Under the pieces are notes generated by a model, which saw nothing but the letters and a program-made list of their open reading frames with translations, was not told the DNA's origin and did no database searches. Made by a program: the position numbers and the translations under genes. DNA of 64,000 bases from Robertmurraya andreesenii. GTDB lineage: Bacteria; Bacillota; Bacilli; Bacillales; Cytobacillaceae. Each line of letters opens with the position of its first letter. Position 1 is the stretch's first letter. Positions 1 to 8,705 of this stretch are shown piece by piece. The stretch lies in assembly GCF_030813005.1 (NCBI RefSeq), contig NZ_JAUSTU010000013.1:77829-141828 (forward strand). Reading direction: 5' to 3'.

Positions 1-1890
1 TTTAAATGTTTCAAACGCTAGGAGCTCTAATAGGTTTTCCCCGCCTAAATATTTGTCACCGCCAGCTCCAAAATGTTCAATCACATAGTCATAGCGCCTC
101 TCTTTACGATTCGCCCCTCTCCATAAGCCAAAATCGAAGTCAGTCGTTCCGCCACCAAAATCAAAGATTCCGTAGAATACCTTCTCATCCTCATCAGGAT
201 CAAAGCCATATTCCTGGAGAGCACAAACTGCATAGGCCGCAGGCTCACTAATATCCGTGTTAATTCTAAATTTGGATATCCATTCCTCATTTTGTAAAAC
301 GGTAACAGGCAATGATTTCTTTAGGCCTTTTTCAAAACAACCAGCGATTTTCTCCCTGGTCGCCAGATCATAGGTCACCGGGAACGACAACATATAATCG
401 AGGTAAATGCCATTCCACATATTGTTTATGTAAAGCCCGATATAATAGGCGTAGATTTCGATAGGGTTAAAATCATCTTCGTCTAGCTGGTGAAAAGGCT
501 GCAATACTCTATTTTCCCCAGTCTTATCTAGAATGGTGATGATTCTTTTTTCATCACCAGCCCACTGCTTCAAATCATGTATAAAGGCATTAAATTCCGT
601 GCTGTTCGCATTGACCATGTCAGAAGCTGCTGTATGCGATACGACCATATCCTGCCAGGAGGTATAGGGTCTGCCTACCTTTTCCTGATAGTCCGCTAAA
701 AATTGATTTAGATTGATAAATTCCATGACCGTGGGGTTTTCATAGTGTTTATCGTTGATTTTCTTACTCAAATCTCCTGTTCCAACACGCATGGGGAGAA
801 TCTTGTTATTATCCAAGTAAGTGACAACAGTGCTCTTCGTTCCAAAGTCAATCCCGACTACTCCATTTTCTCTAATATCAGCAAGCGGATTCCTTGCAAC
901 AAGTTCAAAATCACCCTTCAAAACATAGGAACTCTTCTCATCAAACTCGCCATCCCAAAGCTCCCAATGTCCTGCGTTTGGATCGACCAAGATTTTTTCG
1001 GGATAGGAATCAAAATCGGCACGATATAAATCGCAATCTAGTAAATCGGTTTTAACGTTTTCGAGTACATCTCCCTTTAGGTTTGCTTGAACATCAAGAG
1101 TCGACTTCGAGAAGATGCTTTCATAGATCTCACTGTAGTTGATCTCTGTATCGCTCGTTCTTAGCTTTAATGTTCCTTTTTTCAAATCCTTTACGATCCC
1201 AGGTAGATTCTCCATATTGATCATCAGGGTTTGCTTCTCACTGAAAATGACATATTCCTTGTTAAAAAGATGGCACATAAGCTCATATTGCCTCTTGACC
1301 TCTGAAGAAAGTCCATCTGGTATAAGATTATTCTCAATCCATAATCTCGTAGTTTCAGCAGCCAAAATCCTTCTACTATTCACACCGTTTAAGCGATAAA
1401 TTGGAATAAACAAACAATGATCCTCATCGCTTACATATGTGGCATGGTGATTGACATTCATGCTATTTGAAACGCCATTTTTTAAAACCTTCACGTAGAA
1501 AAAGTCCTTGCGGTTTGCATAGATGCTGTTCACTTTTCCTTGTGGATACAGTTTTTTGAATTCCTCAATCGTAATAGGTTGCCCCTCGAAACCGTCAAAC
1601 TTCATGTAACTTGCGTTAAGATCACATTTCCAATGTAGTCCCTCTCCGAATTTGAACGTCTCCATATCCGGCACTAGCCCTACTACCTTTTTAAAATACC
1701 GGCATTTCTTACCTTGGAAAGTAATCCAGTCATTCTTTAATAATTCCTCCACCTCATGAACGAGCTCGGTAGAAAATTCCAACTTTAGCTTGCTTAATAT
1801 TTTGGCAATTTCCGATTCAGTTAATTTCTCAGCAATTAATTGATAGGTTTCTTTACTGACTGGTAGTGTATCGACTTTCTTTGTATACAT
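1..1890 (-). CDS. Hsp70/actin-fold ATPase with long N-terminal extension (partial, runs off left edge)
   Basis: The reading frame is open from an ATG at 1890 to the left edge (630 codons with no stop), preceded by the ribosome site AAGGGGAG. Residues 346-354 read GIDFGTKST, the phosphate-1 loop of the Hsp70/actin/sugar-kinase fold. About 230 residues later comes FDFGGGTTDFDFG, the phosphate-2 loop, followed by a GAGGDKYLGG stretch like the GGDxxD region of Hsp70. Unlike DnaK, where the first loop lies at the extreme N-terminus, about 340 residues of unrecognised sequence come first. The gene follows a GrpE-like coiled-coil gene by 36 bp, so the two are probably co-transcribed and may act as chaperone and exchange factor. 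Substrate and C-terminal region are unknown because the gene is incomplete here. It is not dnaK itself. Confidence 0.8.
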   Translation of the reverse strand, partial: MYTKKVDTLPVSKETYQLIAEKLTESEIAKILSKLKLEFSTELVHEVEELLKNDWITFQGKKCRYFKKVVGLVPDMETFKFGEGLHWKCDLNASYMKFDGFEGQPITIEEFKKLYPQGKVNSIYANRKDFFYVKVLKNGVSNSMNVNHHATYVSDEDHCLFIPIYRLNGVNSRRILAAETTRLWIENNLIPDGLSSEVKRQYELMCHLFNKEYVIFSEKQTLMINMENLPGIVKDLKKGTLKLRTSDTEINYSEIYESIFSKSTLDVQANLKGDVLENVKTDLLDCDLYRADFDSYPEKILVDPNAGHWELWDGEFDEKSSYVLKGDFELVARNPLADIRENGVVGIDFGTKSTVVTYLDNNKILPMRVGTGDLSKKINDKHYENPTVMEFINLNQFLADYQEKVGRPYTSWQDMVVSHTAASDMVNANSTEFNAFIHDLKQWAGDEKRIITILDKTGENRVLQPFHQLDEDDFNPIEIYAYYIGLYINNMWNGIYLDYMLSFPVTYDLATREKIAGCFEKGLKKSLPVTVLQNEEWISKFRINTDISEPAAYAVCALQEYGFDPDEDEKVFYGIFDFGGGTTDFDFGLWRGANRKERRYDYVIEHFGAGGDKYLGGENLLELLAFETFK

Positions 1891-1926
1891 TGTTGAATTC
1901 TTCTCCCCTTAACATAGCTGTCATAA

Positions 1927-2688
1927 TTAAAGCGCGACAATCGACTTTCTTTCAATTTTTTTGCTGTTTGTGTTCACATAGCCCTCGAAAATCACCCTAT
2001 CTATGTATCCTGCAACACGACTCTTTGAAGTTCTCATATGCAGCTCACTATCATATTTTTCATTCTCGGAAACCGTTTGAAGCTCATACAACGGTCGGTC
2101 GAAGGTTGAATTATAGGCGTGGAAGAAATATAAGAAAATGGCTCGCAGCTCTTCAAGCTCGTCATCATTTCCTTCGACAACTCTTATTTTAATCGCATCC
2201 CACAGCAGCTCTATATTCTGCTTTTGGACCCCACAAACTAGGAATTGTTCAATCGTTTGACCACGAAAAATGCCACTTAACGAGGATTTCAAAGCAGGTG
2301 ACAACTGTTGATAGAGTTTATAGATTTTAAGTTGTTCACCAAAGAGAGCTTTAATCCCCGTGTATTTTTCCTGCCAATGATCAACCTGCCCCTTCAAGAT
2401 TAAATATTGACTGCTAATTTCATTTAATTTCGTCTGAATTTGTAGGCAATTCTCCTGTTCCTGCTTTGTTTTGCTTCGCTCTAAAATGATTTGATTCTGT
2501 AAAGCTTTATTTTGAGCTTCGAGTTCTTGAATTCTTTGCTTCCACTCTTTTTCTACAAAACTATTCTTCTCTTCTGATTCAGCATAAATGCTGCGAATTT
2601 GCCCGATAATTTCATCTTCTTTTAATGCTCTTTTTAGAGACTGAAGAAAAGCTTCAAATTCATTTTCGTTCTGTTCTAAATCCATCAT
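1927..2688 (-). CDS. Coiled-coil protein with GrpE-like C-terminus, partner of the Hsp70-like gene
   Basis: This encodes about 253 residues. I chose the ATG at 2688 (or the adjacent one at 2685) because GGAAGG lies 6-9 nt upstream; an in-frame ATG at 2724 has no such site. Residues about 30-100 are a charged, Glu/Gln/Lys-rich coiled coil. The last 42 residues contain YDSELHMRT, then GYIDRVIFEGYV and a final RKSIVAL. This spacing resembles the GrpE beta-wing signature (F-D-P-x-x-H, then V-x-x-x-G-Y and R-x-x-x-V-x-V). I infer a nucleotide-exchange-factor-like role for the Hsp70-like product encoded 36 bp downstream. Sequence similarity to true GrpE is low, and a generic coiled-coil adaptor remains possible. 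Confidence 0.65.
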   Translation of the reverse strand: MMDLEQNENEFEAFLQSLKRALKEDEIIGQIRSIYAESEEKNSFVEKEWKQRIQELEAQNKALQNQIILERSKTKQEQENCLQIQTKLNEISSQYLILKGQVDHWQEKYTGIKALFGEQLKIYKLYQQLSPALKSSLSGIFRGQTIEQFLVCGVQKQNIELLWDAIKIRVVEGNDDELEELRAIFLYFFHAYNSTFDRPLYELQTVSENEKYDSELHMRTSKSRVAGYIDRVIFEGYVNTNSKKIERKSIVAL

Positions 2689-2931
2689 CTTTGTCCTTCC
2701 TTGCAATCTTAAGTTTCTTCTCATATAGGAACATAGATCTATTATAATGGATTCAACTAATATTTAGGGTCCCGTAATGAATAATTTCTCAAAATAATTT
2801 TGATTCAGACTGCCAACTTCCAGCACACATTTACCTATGGAAAGTATTGAGAAATGTTAGAAAAATATAAGGTTCTATCCTACTTGTTTCTTTCTTTATG
2901 CTATAATGTATGTGATTTTAGGAGGAATGCT

Positions 2932-5775
2932 ATGAATAATGAAAAGATGAGCTTGAAGAAGGTATTAAAGTCTTGCCAAGATTTTTTGACCAATAGAAGA
3001 ACGATAAGAGGAGCTAGTATTACCTATCAGGTATTCTGGAATTTAACCCTTATATTTCTTATCCTTCTCATCCTCGGTGGTGCCTTTGCTGGAGGTGTTG
3101 GAGCTGGCTACTTCGCATCCCTGGTCAAGGATGAGCCAATTCGTTCCTATGAAAGTATGAAAAAGGATATATACAATTATGAGGAAACTTCCAATCTATA
3201 CTTTGCCAATGATGTCTATTTAGGCAAGCTTCGTACAGATTTGGAAAGAGAAGAAGTAAAGCTTGATGAAGTATCAGATTATCTGTTAAAGGCTGTCGTG
3301 GCAACAGAGGATGAATACTTCTACGAACATGACGGAGTTGTTCCTAAGGCCATTTTGCGTGCCATCTTTCAGGAGGTTACTAATTCCTCTGTGCAATCAG
3401 GGGGAAGTACCCTAACCCAACAATTAATCAAAAACCAAATTCTCACTAATGAAGTTTCCTTTGAACGTAAAGCAAAGGAAATCCTATTAGCACTCCGGTT
3501 AGAGCGCTTCTTTGACAAAAAGGAAATCTTAGAAGCTTATCTCAATGTATCAACCTTTGGAAGAAACTCTTCCGGACGCAATATCGCTGGGGTGCAAGCT
3601 GCCGCTAAGGGCATATTTGGAGTACCTGCAAAGGAATTATCGCTGCCACAGGCCGCTTTTATTGCTGGTCTGCCACAAAGTCCTTTTGGCTATACACCTT
3701 TTACGAACAGAGGGGAAATCAAGAATAATCTAGAGCCCGGCATGATAAGAATGAAAACCGTATTGAAAAGGATGTATGACAACGGCTCTATTAACGAACA
3801 ACAATATAATGATGCAGTTCGTTATGATATTACAAAGGATTTCATTCCACCAAGCACAAGTCCTCAGGAAAAATATCCATGGCTTACCTTTGAAATTGAA
3901 AAAAGGGCAGTCGATATTTTATCCAAGATATTGGCTGAAAAAGATGGATATACCGAAGATGATTTGAAAAATGATGAGGATTTGAAGAATGAATACTTGG
4001 CATTGGCAGATCGAGATTTGCGCCAAAACGGATATGAAATCCACTCAACAATTCATAAAGATATCTATGATGCCATGCAAAAAGCAAAGGATGAATTCCA
4101 GTATTACGGAAGTGATATTCAAGTAACAGAAAAGGATCCAGAAACAGGTGAGCAAGTAAAAGTTAATAAGCCTGTTGAGGTAGGAGCTATATTAATTGAA
4201 AACAAGACTGGGAAAATTCTTAGTTTCGTTGGAGGAAGAGATTTCAGCCAGCAACAGCTGAACCATGCGACAAGTGCCAAACGATCAAATGGTTCCACGA
4301 TGAAGCCGCTCTTAGTGTATGCACCAGCCATTGAGCTCGGCAGCTTGGCTCCTGGTACGATCTTGCCTGACTTACCCCTTACCTTGAAACCAGGTTCGAG
4401 CAAGCCATGGCCAAGTAACTATGGAGGCGGTTATAGTGGATTAGTATCAGCTCGCTATGCATTAGCAAAATCCTATAATGTGCCGGCGGTTAAAGCATAT
4501 GTCGATATACTAGACAAACGACCCGCAGATTATTTAGTCAAAATGGGTTTCACATCTTTAGTACCTGATGATTTCACAAACCGCTCTACAGTACTGGGTG
4601 GTCTTACAAATGGAGTGACCGTTGAAGAAAATGTCAATGCTTTCGGAACATTTGCCAATGGCGGTCAATTCATTGATGCTTATATGATTGAAAAAATCGT
4701 CGACAAGGAAGGCAATGTGATCTATCAGCATGAGGTTCAGCCAGTTGACGTATTCAGCCCACAAACAGCTTATTTAACCTATGACATGCTAAGAGATGTC
4801 ATTCGGTCGGGTACGGCTGCTTCATTGAACAGCAGACTGAAGTTCAGCTCAGACTGGGCTGGAAAAACTGGAACGGGACAGGAGTATAAAGATGCCTGGT
4901 TTGTCGGAATTAATCCAAATGTCTCCTTTGGAACTTGGATTGGTTATGACACTCCTAAACCATTGCAGGTGACTTACAAAGGGCTTTCCTATTCAAATCG
5001 GAATATCTATTTATGGGCCCAGCTCATGAACGCAGCCTACGACGTCGCACCGGATGTAGTAAAATCAACCGAAACCATAAAAATGCCAGGTGGAATCGTG
5101 AGACGATCCTTCTGTGCCATTTCAGGATTATTGCCATCTGACGCTTGTTCCCAGGCTGGACTTGTTGAAACCGACCTTTTTAATGCTAAATTTGTTCCAA
5201 CGAAGGTGGATGACAGCCTCGTACTTGGCAGATATGTCCAGATTGGAGACAAGAAATATTTAGCGCTGGATTCCACACCAGCGGAGTTCTCAGAGGCGGG
5301 CTTAATTCTAAACCCTGATTATATTGAACAAATATTTGGGATTAAGATTAACCCACAGCATCTCATCCCAGCAAAGGATCGGTGGGCAAAAATTTTATTG
5401 CCTGATGATAAAATGCAGGATAATGGAAAGGTTCCTGCCCCAGTTTCCGCTCATGTCTCGGGTTCCACCATTACCTGGGCCAAACACCCTGAAGGAGACA
5501 TCATCGGTTACAGAGTCTATAAAAACGGCAGCAAGGTTGCCTCTATTAAGGTTGGGTCTGCACTATCCTTTACAGGAGGAAATGGAAGCTATTATGTGAC
5601 TGCGGTCGATATCGCCGGAAATGAGTCAGCACCTTCTGGAGAGGTAAGAATCGGACAGGTAGACAATCCTGGAGTTGAAAATCCAGGTGAGGAAAAACCA
5701 GAACTACCGCCAACCAATCCACCAGACGATGGAATTGATGAGCCAGGGGATGGATCAGGCGACAACAATGGATAA
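2932..5775 (+). CDS. Bifunctional class A penicillin-binding protein (PBP1A family)
   Basis: A peptidoglycan glycosyltransferase/transpeptidase of 947 residues. The ATG at 2932 follows AGGAGG at 2920-2925, so upstream in-frame starts are rejected. A short cytoplasmic N-terminus precedes one membrane segment (about residues 25-50). The GT51 domain has the ATEDEYFYEHDG motif, with its catalytic Glu near residue 126. The transpeptidase domain has STMK near 455, SYN near 513 and KTGTG near 645. A fibronectin-III-like module (about 840-905) and a Pro/Gly/Asp/Glu-rich tail follow. It acts on the outer face of the membrane in wall synthesis. The gene stands alone, divergent from the Hsp70-like operon and convergent with acuC. 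I cannot say which B. subtilis PBP it replaces. Confidence 0.93.
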   Translation: MNNEKMSLKKVLKSCQDFLTNRRTIRGASITYQVFWNLTLIFLILLILGGAFAGGVGAGYFASLVKDEPIRSYESMKKDIYNYEETSNLYFANDVYLGKLRTDLEREEVKLDEVSDYLLKAVVATEDEYFYEHDGVVPKAILRAIFQEVTNSSVQSGGSTLTQQLIKNQILTNEVSFERKAKEILLALRLERFFDKKEILEAYLNVSTFGRNSSGRNIAGVQAAAKGIFGVPAKELSLPQAAFIAGLPQSPFGYTPFTNRGEIKNNLEPGMIRMKTVLKRMYDNGSINEQQYNDAVRYDITKDFIPPSTSPQEKYPWLTFEIEKRAVDILSKILAEKDGYTEDDLKNDEDLKNEYLALADRDLRQNGYEIHSTIHKDIYDAMQKAKDEFQYYGSDIQVTEKDPETGEQVKVNKPVEVGAILIENKTGKILSFVGGRDFSQQQLNHATSAKRSNGSTMKPLLVYAPAIELGSLAPGTILPDLPLTLKPGSSKPWPSNYGGGYSGLVSARYALAKSYNVPAVKAYVDILDKRPADYLVKMGFTSLVPDDFTNRSTVLGGLTNGVTVEENVNAFGTFANGGQFIDAYMIEKIVDKEGNVIYQHEVQPVDVFSPQTAYLTYDMLRDVIRSGTAASLNSRLKFSSDWAGKTGTGQEYKDAWFVGINPNVSFGTWIGYDTPKPLQVTYKGLSYSNRNIYLWAQLMNAAYDVAPDVVKSTETIKMPGGIVRRSFCAISGLLPSDACSQAGLVETDLFNAKFVPTKVDDSLVLGRYVQIGDKKYLALDSTPAEFSEAGLILNPDYIEQIFGIKINPQHLIPAKDRWAKILLPDDKMQDNGKVPAPVSAHVSGSTITWAKHPEGDIIGYRVYKNGSKVASIKVGSALSFTGGNGSYYVTAVDIAGNESAPSGEVRIGQVDNPGVENPGEEKPELPPTNPPDDGIDEPGDGSGDNNG

Positions 5776-5788
5776 GATGAGAAAGAGA

Positions 5789-5825
5789 AGAGGACTAGAG
5801 TAAAATCTAGTCCTCTCATTTTTTT
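5789..5825 (+). terminator. Terminator of the PBP gene
   Basis: A perfect 11-bp stem (5789-5799 with 5806-5816) and 6-nt loop are followed by a T-rich run at 5819-5825. The stop codon of convergent acuC (5816-5818) lies at the foot of the hairpin. Confidence 0.88.
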
Positions 5826-6970
5826 CTGATTGGATAAAGAGCATTGAGTACAGTTTGTGCATTTTTTTCAGTAATCTCTGCCTTTCTAGGAATCGGTTTA
5901 TATAAGTTGTCGGGATCGTCCCATTGTGCAGGCAAGGTGACAGGAGCTTCCTTTTGCCAAAAGTCAATCCATTCCTTTGGCAAATCACCAGCCACATTTC
6001 TATTTTCGGTCATTTCCAGCCAAATCAAGCTCCAAGCTCTGGGCACCACTCTCCATATGTCATACCCTCCTCCACCGACTGCAATCCATCTTCCATCACA
6101 ATATTGATGGGCGATTTCATGAGCAAGCTTGGGGATTTCTCGATAAATTCTCATCGTCGCCGATAGGTGGGTAAGGGGATCCAAATAGTGAGCATCTGCC
6201 CCATTTTGAGTCAATATCACATCTGGTTTGAAAAATTCTGCAACTTCCTTAACTGACGTTGTGTATGCATCAAGCCAGGAGTCATCCTCGGTAAAGGCAT
6301 CAACAGGAATATTGAAGGAATAGCCATATCCTTTTCCTTGACCCCTTTCATTCACATTCCCGGTACCAGGAAAAAGATATCTTCCTGTCTCATGAATGGA
6401 GAAGGTACATACGGTAGGATCATCATAAAAGGCCCATTGTACTCCGTCACCATGATGGGCGTCCGTATCTATGTATAGAACCCGTGCCTGGTATTTCTCC
6501 TGCATATACTTGATTGCAACTGAACTATCGTTGTAGATACAAAACCCTGAAGCCTTCCCTTTAAAGCCATGGTGAAGGCCACCGCCCAAATTCAATGCAT
6601 GCTTAACCTTGCCTTCCATCACGTAATCAACGGCTGTTAGGGTGCCACCCACTAAAAGGGCGCTTGCCTCATGCATTCCTGGAAAAATCGGTGTATCTTC
6701 TGTACCAAGCCCATAGCTTTCCGCTGTATCAGCCGAAAGTTCTCCATTCCCAGCTTTTCTTACAGCAGCTACATATTTGGGATCATGAATCAGCTCCAAC
6801 TCTTCATCACTTGCCATTCTTGGTAGAATCATATCCTCATCGGATATCGCATTTATCTTTTGCAACAAATCTAGCGTAAGCTTTAAACGTAACTGATTAA
6901 AAGGATGATCTTTATTAAACTTGTATTTTAGTTGTTCCTCAGAAAAAATAAATATTGAATCCCGCATCAT
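5816..6970 (-). CDS. acuC: Acetoin utilisation protein AcuC, class I/II-type histone deacetylase family
   Basis: AcuC is a zinc-dependent lysine deacetylase; in B. subtilis it reverses AcuA acetylation of acetyl-CoA synthetase. The product has 384 residues and the deacetylase signature DTDAHHGDGVQ plus a later GGGGYD segment. The start is the ATG at 6970, which overlaps the acuB stop as ATGA and has GGGGATGG about 7 nt upstream; the in-frame ATG at 6997 lies inside acuB without a ribosome site. It is the last gene of the acuABC cluster, opposite acsA. Confidence 0.93.
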   Translation of the reverse strand: MMRDSIFIFSEEQLKYKFNKDHPFNQLRLKLTLDLLQKINAISDEDMILPRMASDEELELIHDPKYVAAVRKAGNGELSADTAESYGLGTEDTPIFPGMHEASALLVGGTLTAVDYVMEGKVKHALNLGGGLHHGFKGKASGFCIYNDSSVAIKYMQEKYQARVLYIDTDAHHGDGVQWAFYDDPTVCTFSIHETGRYLFPGTGNVNERGQGKGYGYSFNIPVDAFTEDDSWLDAYTTSVKEVAEFFKPDVILTQNGADAHYLDPLTHLSATMRIYREIPKLAHEIAHQYCDGRWIAVGGGGYDIWRVVPRAWSLIWLEMTENRNVAGDLPKEWIDFWQKEAPVTLPAQWDDPDNLYKPIPRKAEITEKNAQTVLNALYPIRKK

Positions 6971-7614
6971 GCGTCCATCCCCGGAAGATGTGGCCAAAGT
7001 ACCTGATGGCCCGACCTTTCTAGCTCCTCAATCAATCGTAATGGATTCATCGTTTGGATTCTTAAGGCAATAATTTTGTAGAACTCATCCTTTTTATCAG
7101 GGTATACCAGTACACTTAAAATATTGACCTTGCAGTTTTGAATATCGGAAAAAAGCCGAAATAACGCACCTGGTTTATTGCGAACTCGAATTTCAATTTG
7201 CGATCCAGGCTGATGCGCACCTGTTAATTCAACGAGTGTATGGAGCAAATCTGTTTGTGTGACAATCCCCACTAATCTATTTTCCTTAATAATTGGCAAG
7301 CAACCAATTTGACTTTCATAGAATATCCCTGCTACATCCTCAACAAAATCAAGAGGATGACCTGTAACGAGATTCGTCTTCATAATAGACTCCAAAGGCT
7401 GATCGAGAACCTCCTTATGCACATCACATTGGAAAATAGACGGAGTAGCTTCCTTTACATCACGGTCAGTAACAATTCCAACTAAATGATTTTCATCATC
7501 AACGATCGGAATATGTTTGATTCGCTCTTCCTTCATAAGTTTGATGGCATCTTCAATCGTATTTTCCCTGGCTAATGTGTGTACATTGGATTTCATTATC
7601 TCCTCAATAATCAT
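6967..7614 (-). CDS. acuB: AcuB, tandem CBS domain plus ACT domain protein
   Basis: The 215-residue product has two CBS motifs (about residues 5-60 and 75-135) followed by an ACT-like domain (about 140-212, starting at IEIRVRNKPG). CBS pairs usually bind adenine nucleotides and ACT domains bind small ligands, so a sensory role in the acetate/acetoin system is likely; its biochemical role is poorly defined even in B. subtilis. GAGGAGG precedes the ATG. It overlaps acuC by the ATGA junction. Unlike the compact B. subtilis operon as I recall it, a 209-bp gap carrying a structured repeat separates acuB from acuA. Confidence 0.92.
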   Translation of the reverse strand: MIIEEIMKSNVHTLARENTIEDAIKLMKEERIKHIPIVDDENHLVGIVTDRDVKEATPSIFQCDVHKEVLDQPLESIMKTNLVTGHPLDFVEDVAGIFYESQIGCLPIIKENRLVGIVTQTDLLHTLVELTGAHQPGSQIEIRVRNKPGALFRLFSDIQNCKVNILSVLVYPDKKDEFYKIIALRIQTMNPLRLIEELERSGHQVLWPHLPGMDA

Positions 7615-7665
7615 GAGTAATCCTCCTCGGCGTAAGTAAAAAATCTAGACTACCTATTTTTGTTC

Positions 7666-7793
7666 GGCACTGTTATATTGGGTTGCTGATTAGTATATCG
7701 CCTTATACGTGTACGTTCTCTACGTTATTCGTACCGAATAAAACCCGTTCACGCACACGTATAAGGCTAAAATCAACACTGTACATTAACATT
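7666..7793. repeat. Nested-hairpin intergenic repeat, copy A
   Basis: An outer perfect 13-bp stem (7700-7712 with 7755-7767) encloses an inner 7-bp stem (7725-7731 with 7735-7741, 3-nt loop). The unpaired right arm carries AACCCGTTCACG. Beyond the core, GGC(A)CTGTTA on the left and TGTACATTAACA on the right form degenerate terminal inverted repeats. The same element recurs at 26219-26347, 45940-46053 and 59927-60057. It sits between acuA and acuB in the same transcription direction, so it may be transcribed in the acu message. Confidence 0.85.
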
Positions 7794-7823
7794 GTTTAAT
7801 ATCATCAGGGTTTGGAAAAGAGC

Positions 7824-8456
7824 CTAATACATAAAACGATTCATAAAGCGAAGTCGGTCAAATTTTTGTATTGATTCATTATCCACTCTTTTTCCAATCC
7901 TTGCCATTAAGCAATTGGCAGGATGGGAGCTGATTTCCGGATCGTCTGTTGCATACCATTCCAGCCCACCGGCATTCATCATTTTTTCCATCACTTTGCG
8001 ATACTCCCAAACGTTCAAGCCCGTCCCTTTCAAATCCCAGTGCCAATAATATTCAGTCGTGATTGTGATATAATCCTCCATCGCATCATCCATCATCGAT
8101 ACGATAAGCAAATGCTTCCCCACTCCGCATCCTCTGAATTTAGGAATCACTTCAATGGCCCCTAATTCTATCAAATTTTCGATATTGCCCTCTGACCAGC
8201 GTTCAAGAGGGTCTGGATATAGATAGGTCGCATACCCAACCACCATATTCTTGTACCTGGCAATAATGATTCTACCTTCAGGCAATCCAGCAATGCCAAT
8301 CAATGCTTGATGCTGCTGTGCAGGAGGACGAAATGCTACAAGATCCTCATGAAATTCTAACTTAGCTAGTATCTCTTGGGCTACTGGCCCTTCTATGATT
8401 AAATCTCCATGCGGTGTCTTTAATTCTTTGGCGTAATACGTTTTCTTGTGTTCCAT
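7824..8456 (-). CDS. acuA: AcuA, GNAT protein acetyltransferase for acetyl-CoA synthetase
   Basis: A 210-residue GNAT-fold protein. The acetyl-CoA binding loop region reads IPKFRGCGVGKHLL (about residues 109-122), matching the R/Q-x-x-G-x-G/A motif. B. subtilis AcuA acetylates and inactivates AcsA at Lys549, and that lysine is present in the neighbouring acsA product. The gene is divergent from acsA across a 249-bp AT-rich intergenic region, the arrangement known from B. subtilis. It starts with ATG at 8456, after a GGTGGTGG-type site. Confidence 0.93.
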   Translation of the reverse strand: MEHKKTYYAKELKTPHGDLIIEGPVAQEILAKLEFHEDLVAFRPPAQQHQALIGIAGLPEGRIIIARYKNMVVGYATYLYPDPLERWSEGNIENLIELGAIEVIPKFRGCGVGKHLLIVSMMDDAMEDYITITTEYYWHWDLKGTGLNVWEYRKVMEKMMNAGGLEWYATDDPEISSHPANCLMARIGKRVDNESIQKFDRLRFMNRFMY

Positions 8457-8641
8457 GAATCCACCACCTATTTTGTTTCTAGCAAATGATCAATATTATT
8501 ATACATGAAAATAAATATTATAAATCAATTTCACAAAATTTTCAGTATTTTAACCAAATAGACAAATAATTATTGCAATTTGACTAATCGAAAAAAAATA
8601 AAGAGATTGAACATTGATTTTCAGATCTAATATTTATAAAA

Positions 8642-8670
8642 TTGTGAATAGTAATGATTTGTAATATAAT
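8642..8670 (+). promoter_or_regulatory. Probable SigA promoter of acsA
   Basis: TTGTGA (8642-8647) and a perfect TATAAT (8665-8670) are separated by 17 bp, 36 bp before the acsA start. I looked for a full CcpA cre site in the acuA-acsA gap and did not find a convincing one. Confidence 0.7.
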
Positions 8671-8705
8671 ATAAACAACTTTTTAAGAAGGGGGAATTTT
8701 ATCAC

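Noticed and set aside
6..290. Short open frames on both strands at the left edge
   Set aside because: They lie inside the long minus-strand Hsp70-like frame, which carries clear motifs.
2884..2907. SigA promoter just before the PBP gene
   Set aside because: TATAAT is present at 2902-2907, but the nearest TTGTTT is only 12 bp upstream, so the pairing is poor.
7700..7767. Integron attC or dif-type recombination site
   Set aside because: The nested-stem shape is reminiscent, but the attC R-box GTTRRRY and its complement are not at the required positions, and no integrase is present.
8457..8705. cre site in the acuA-acsA gap
   Set aside because: Expected from B. subtilis, but no sequence with the full symmetric consensus was found.
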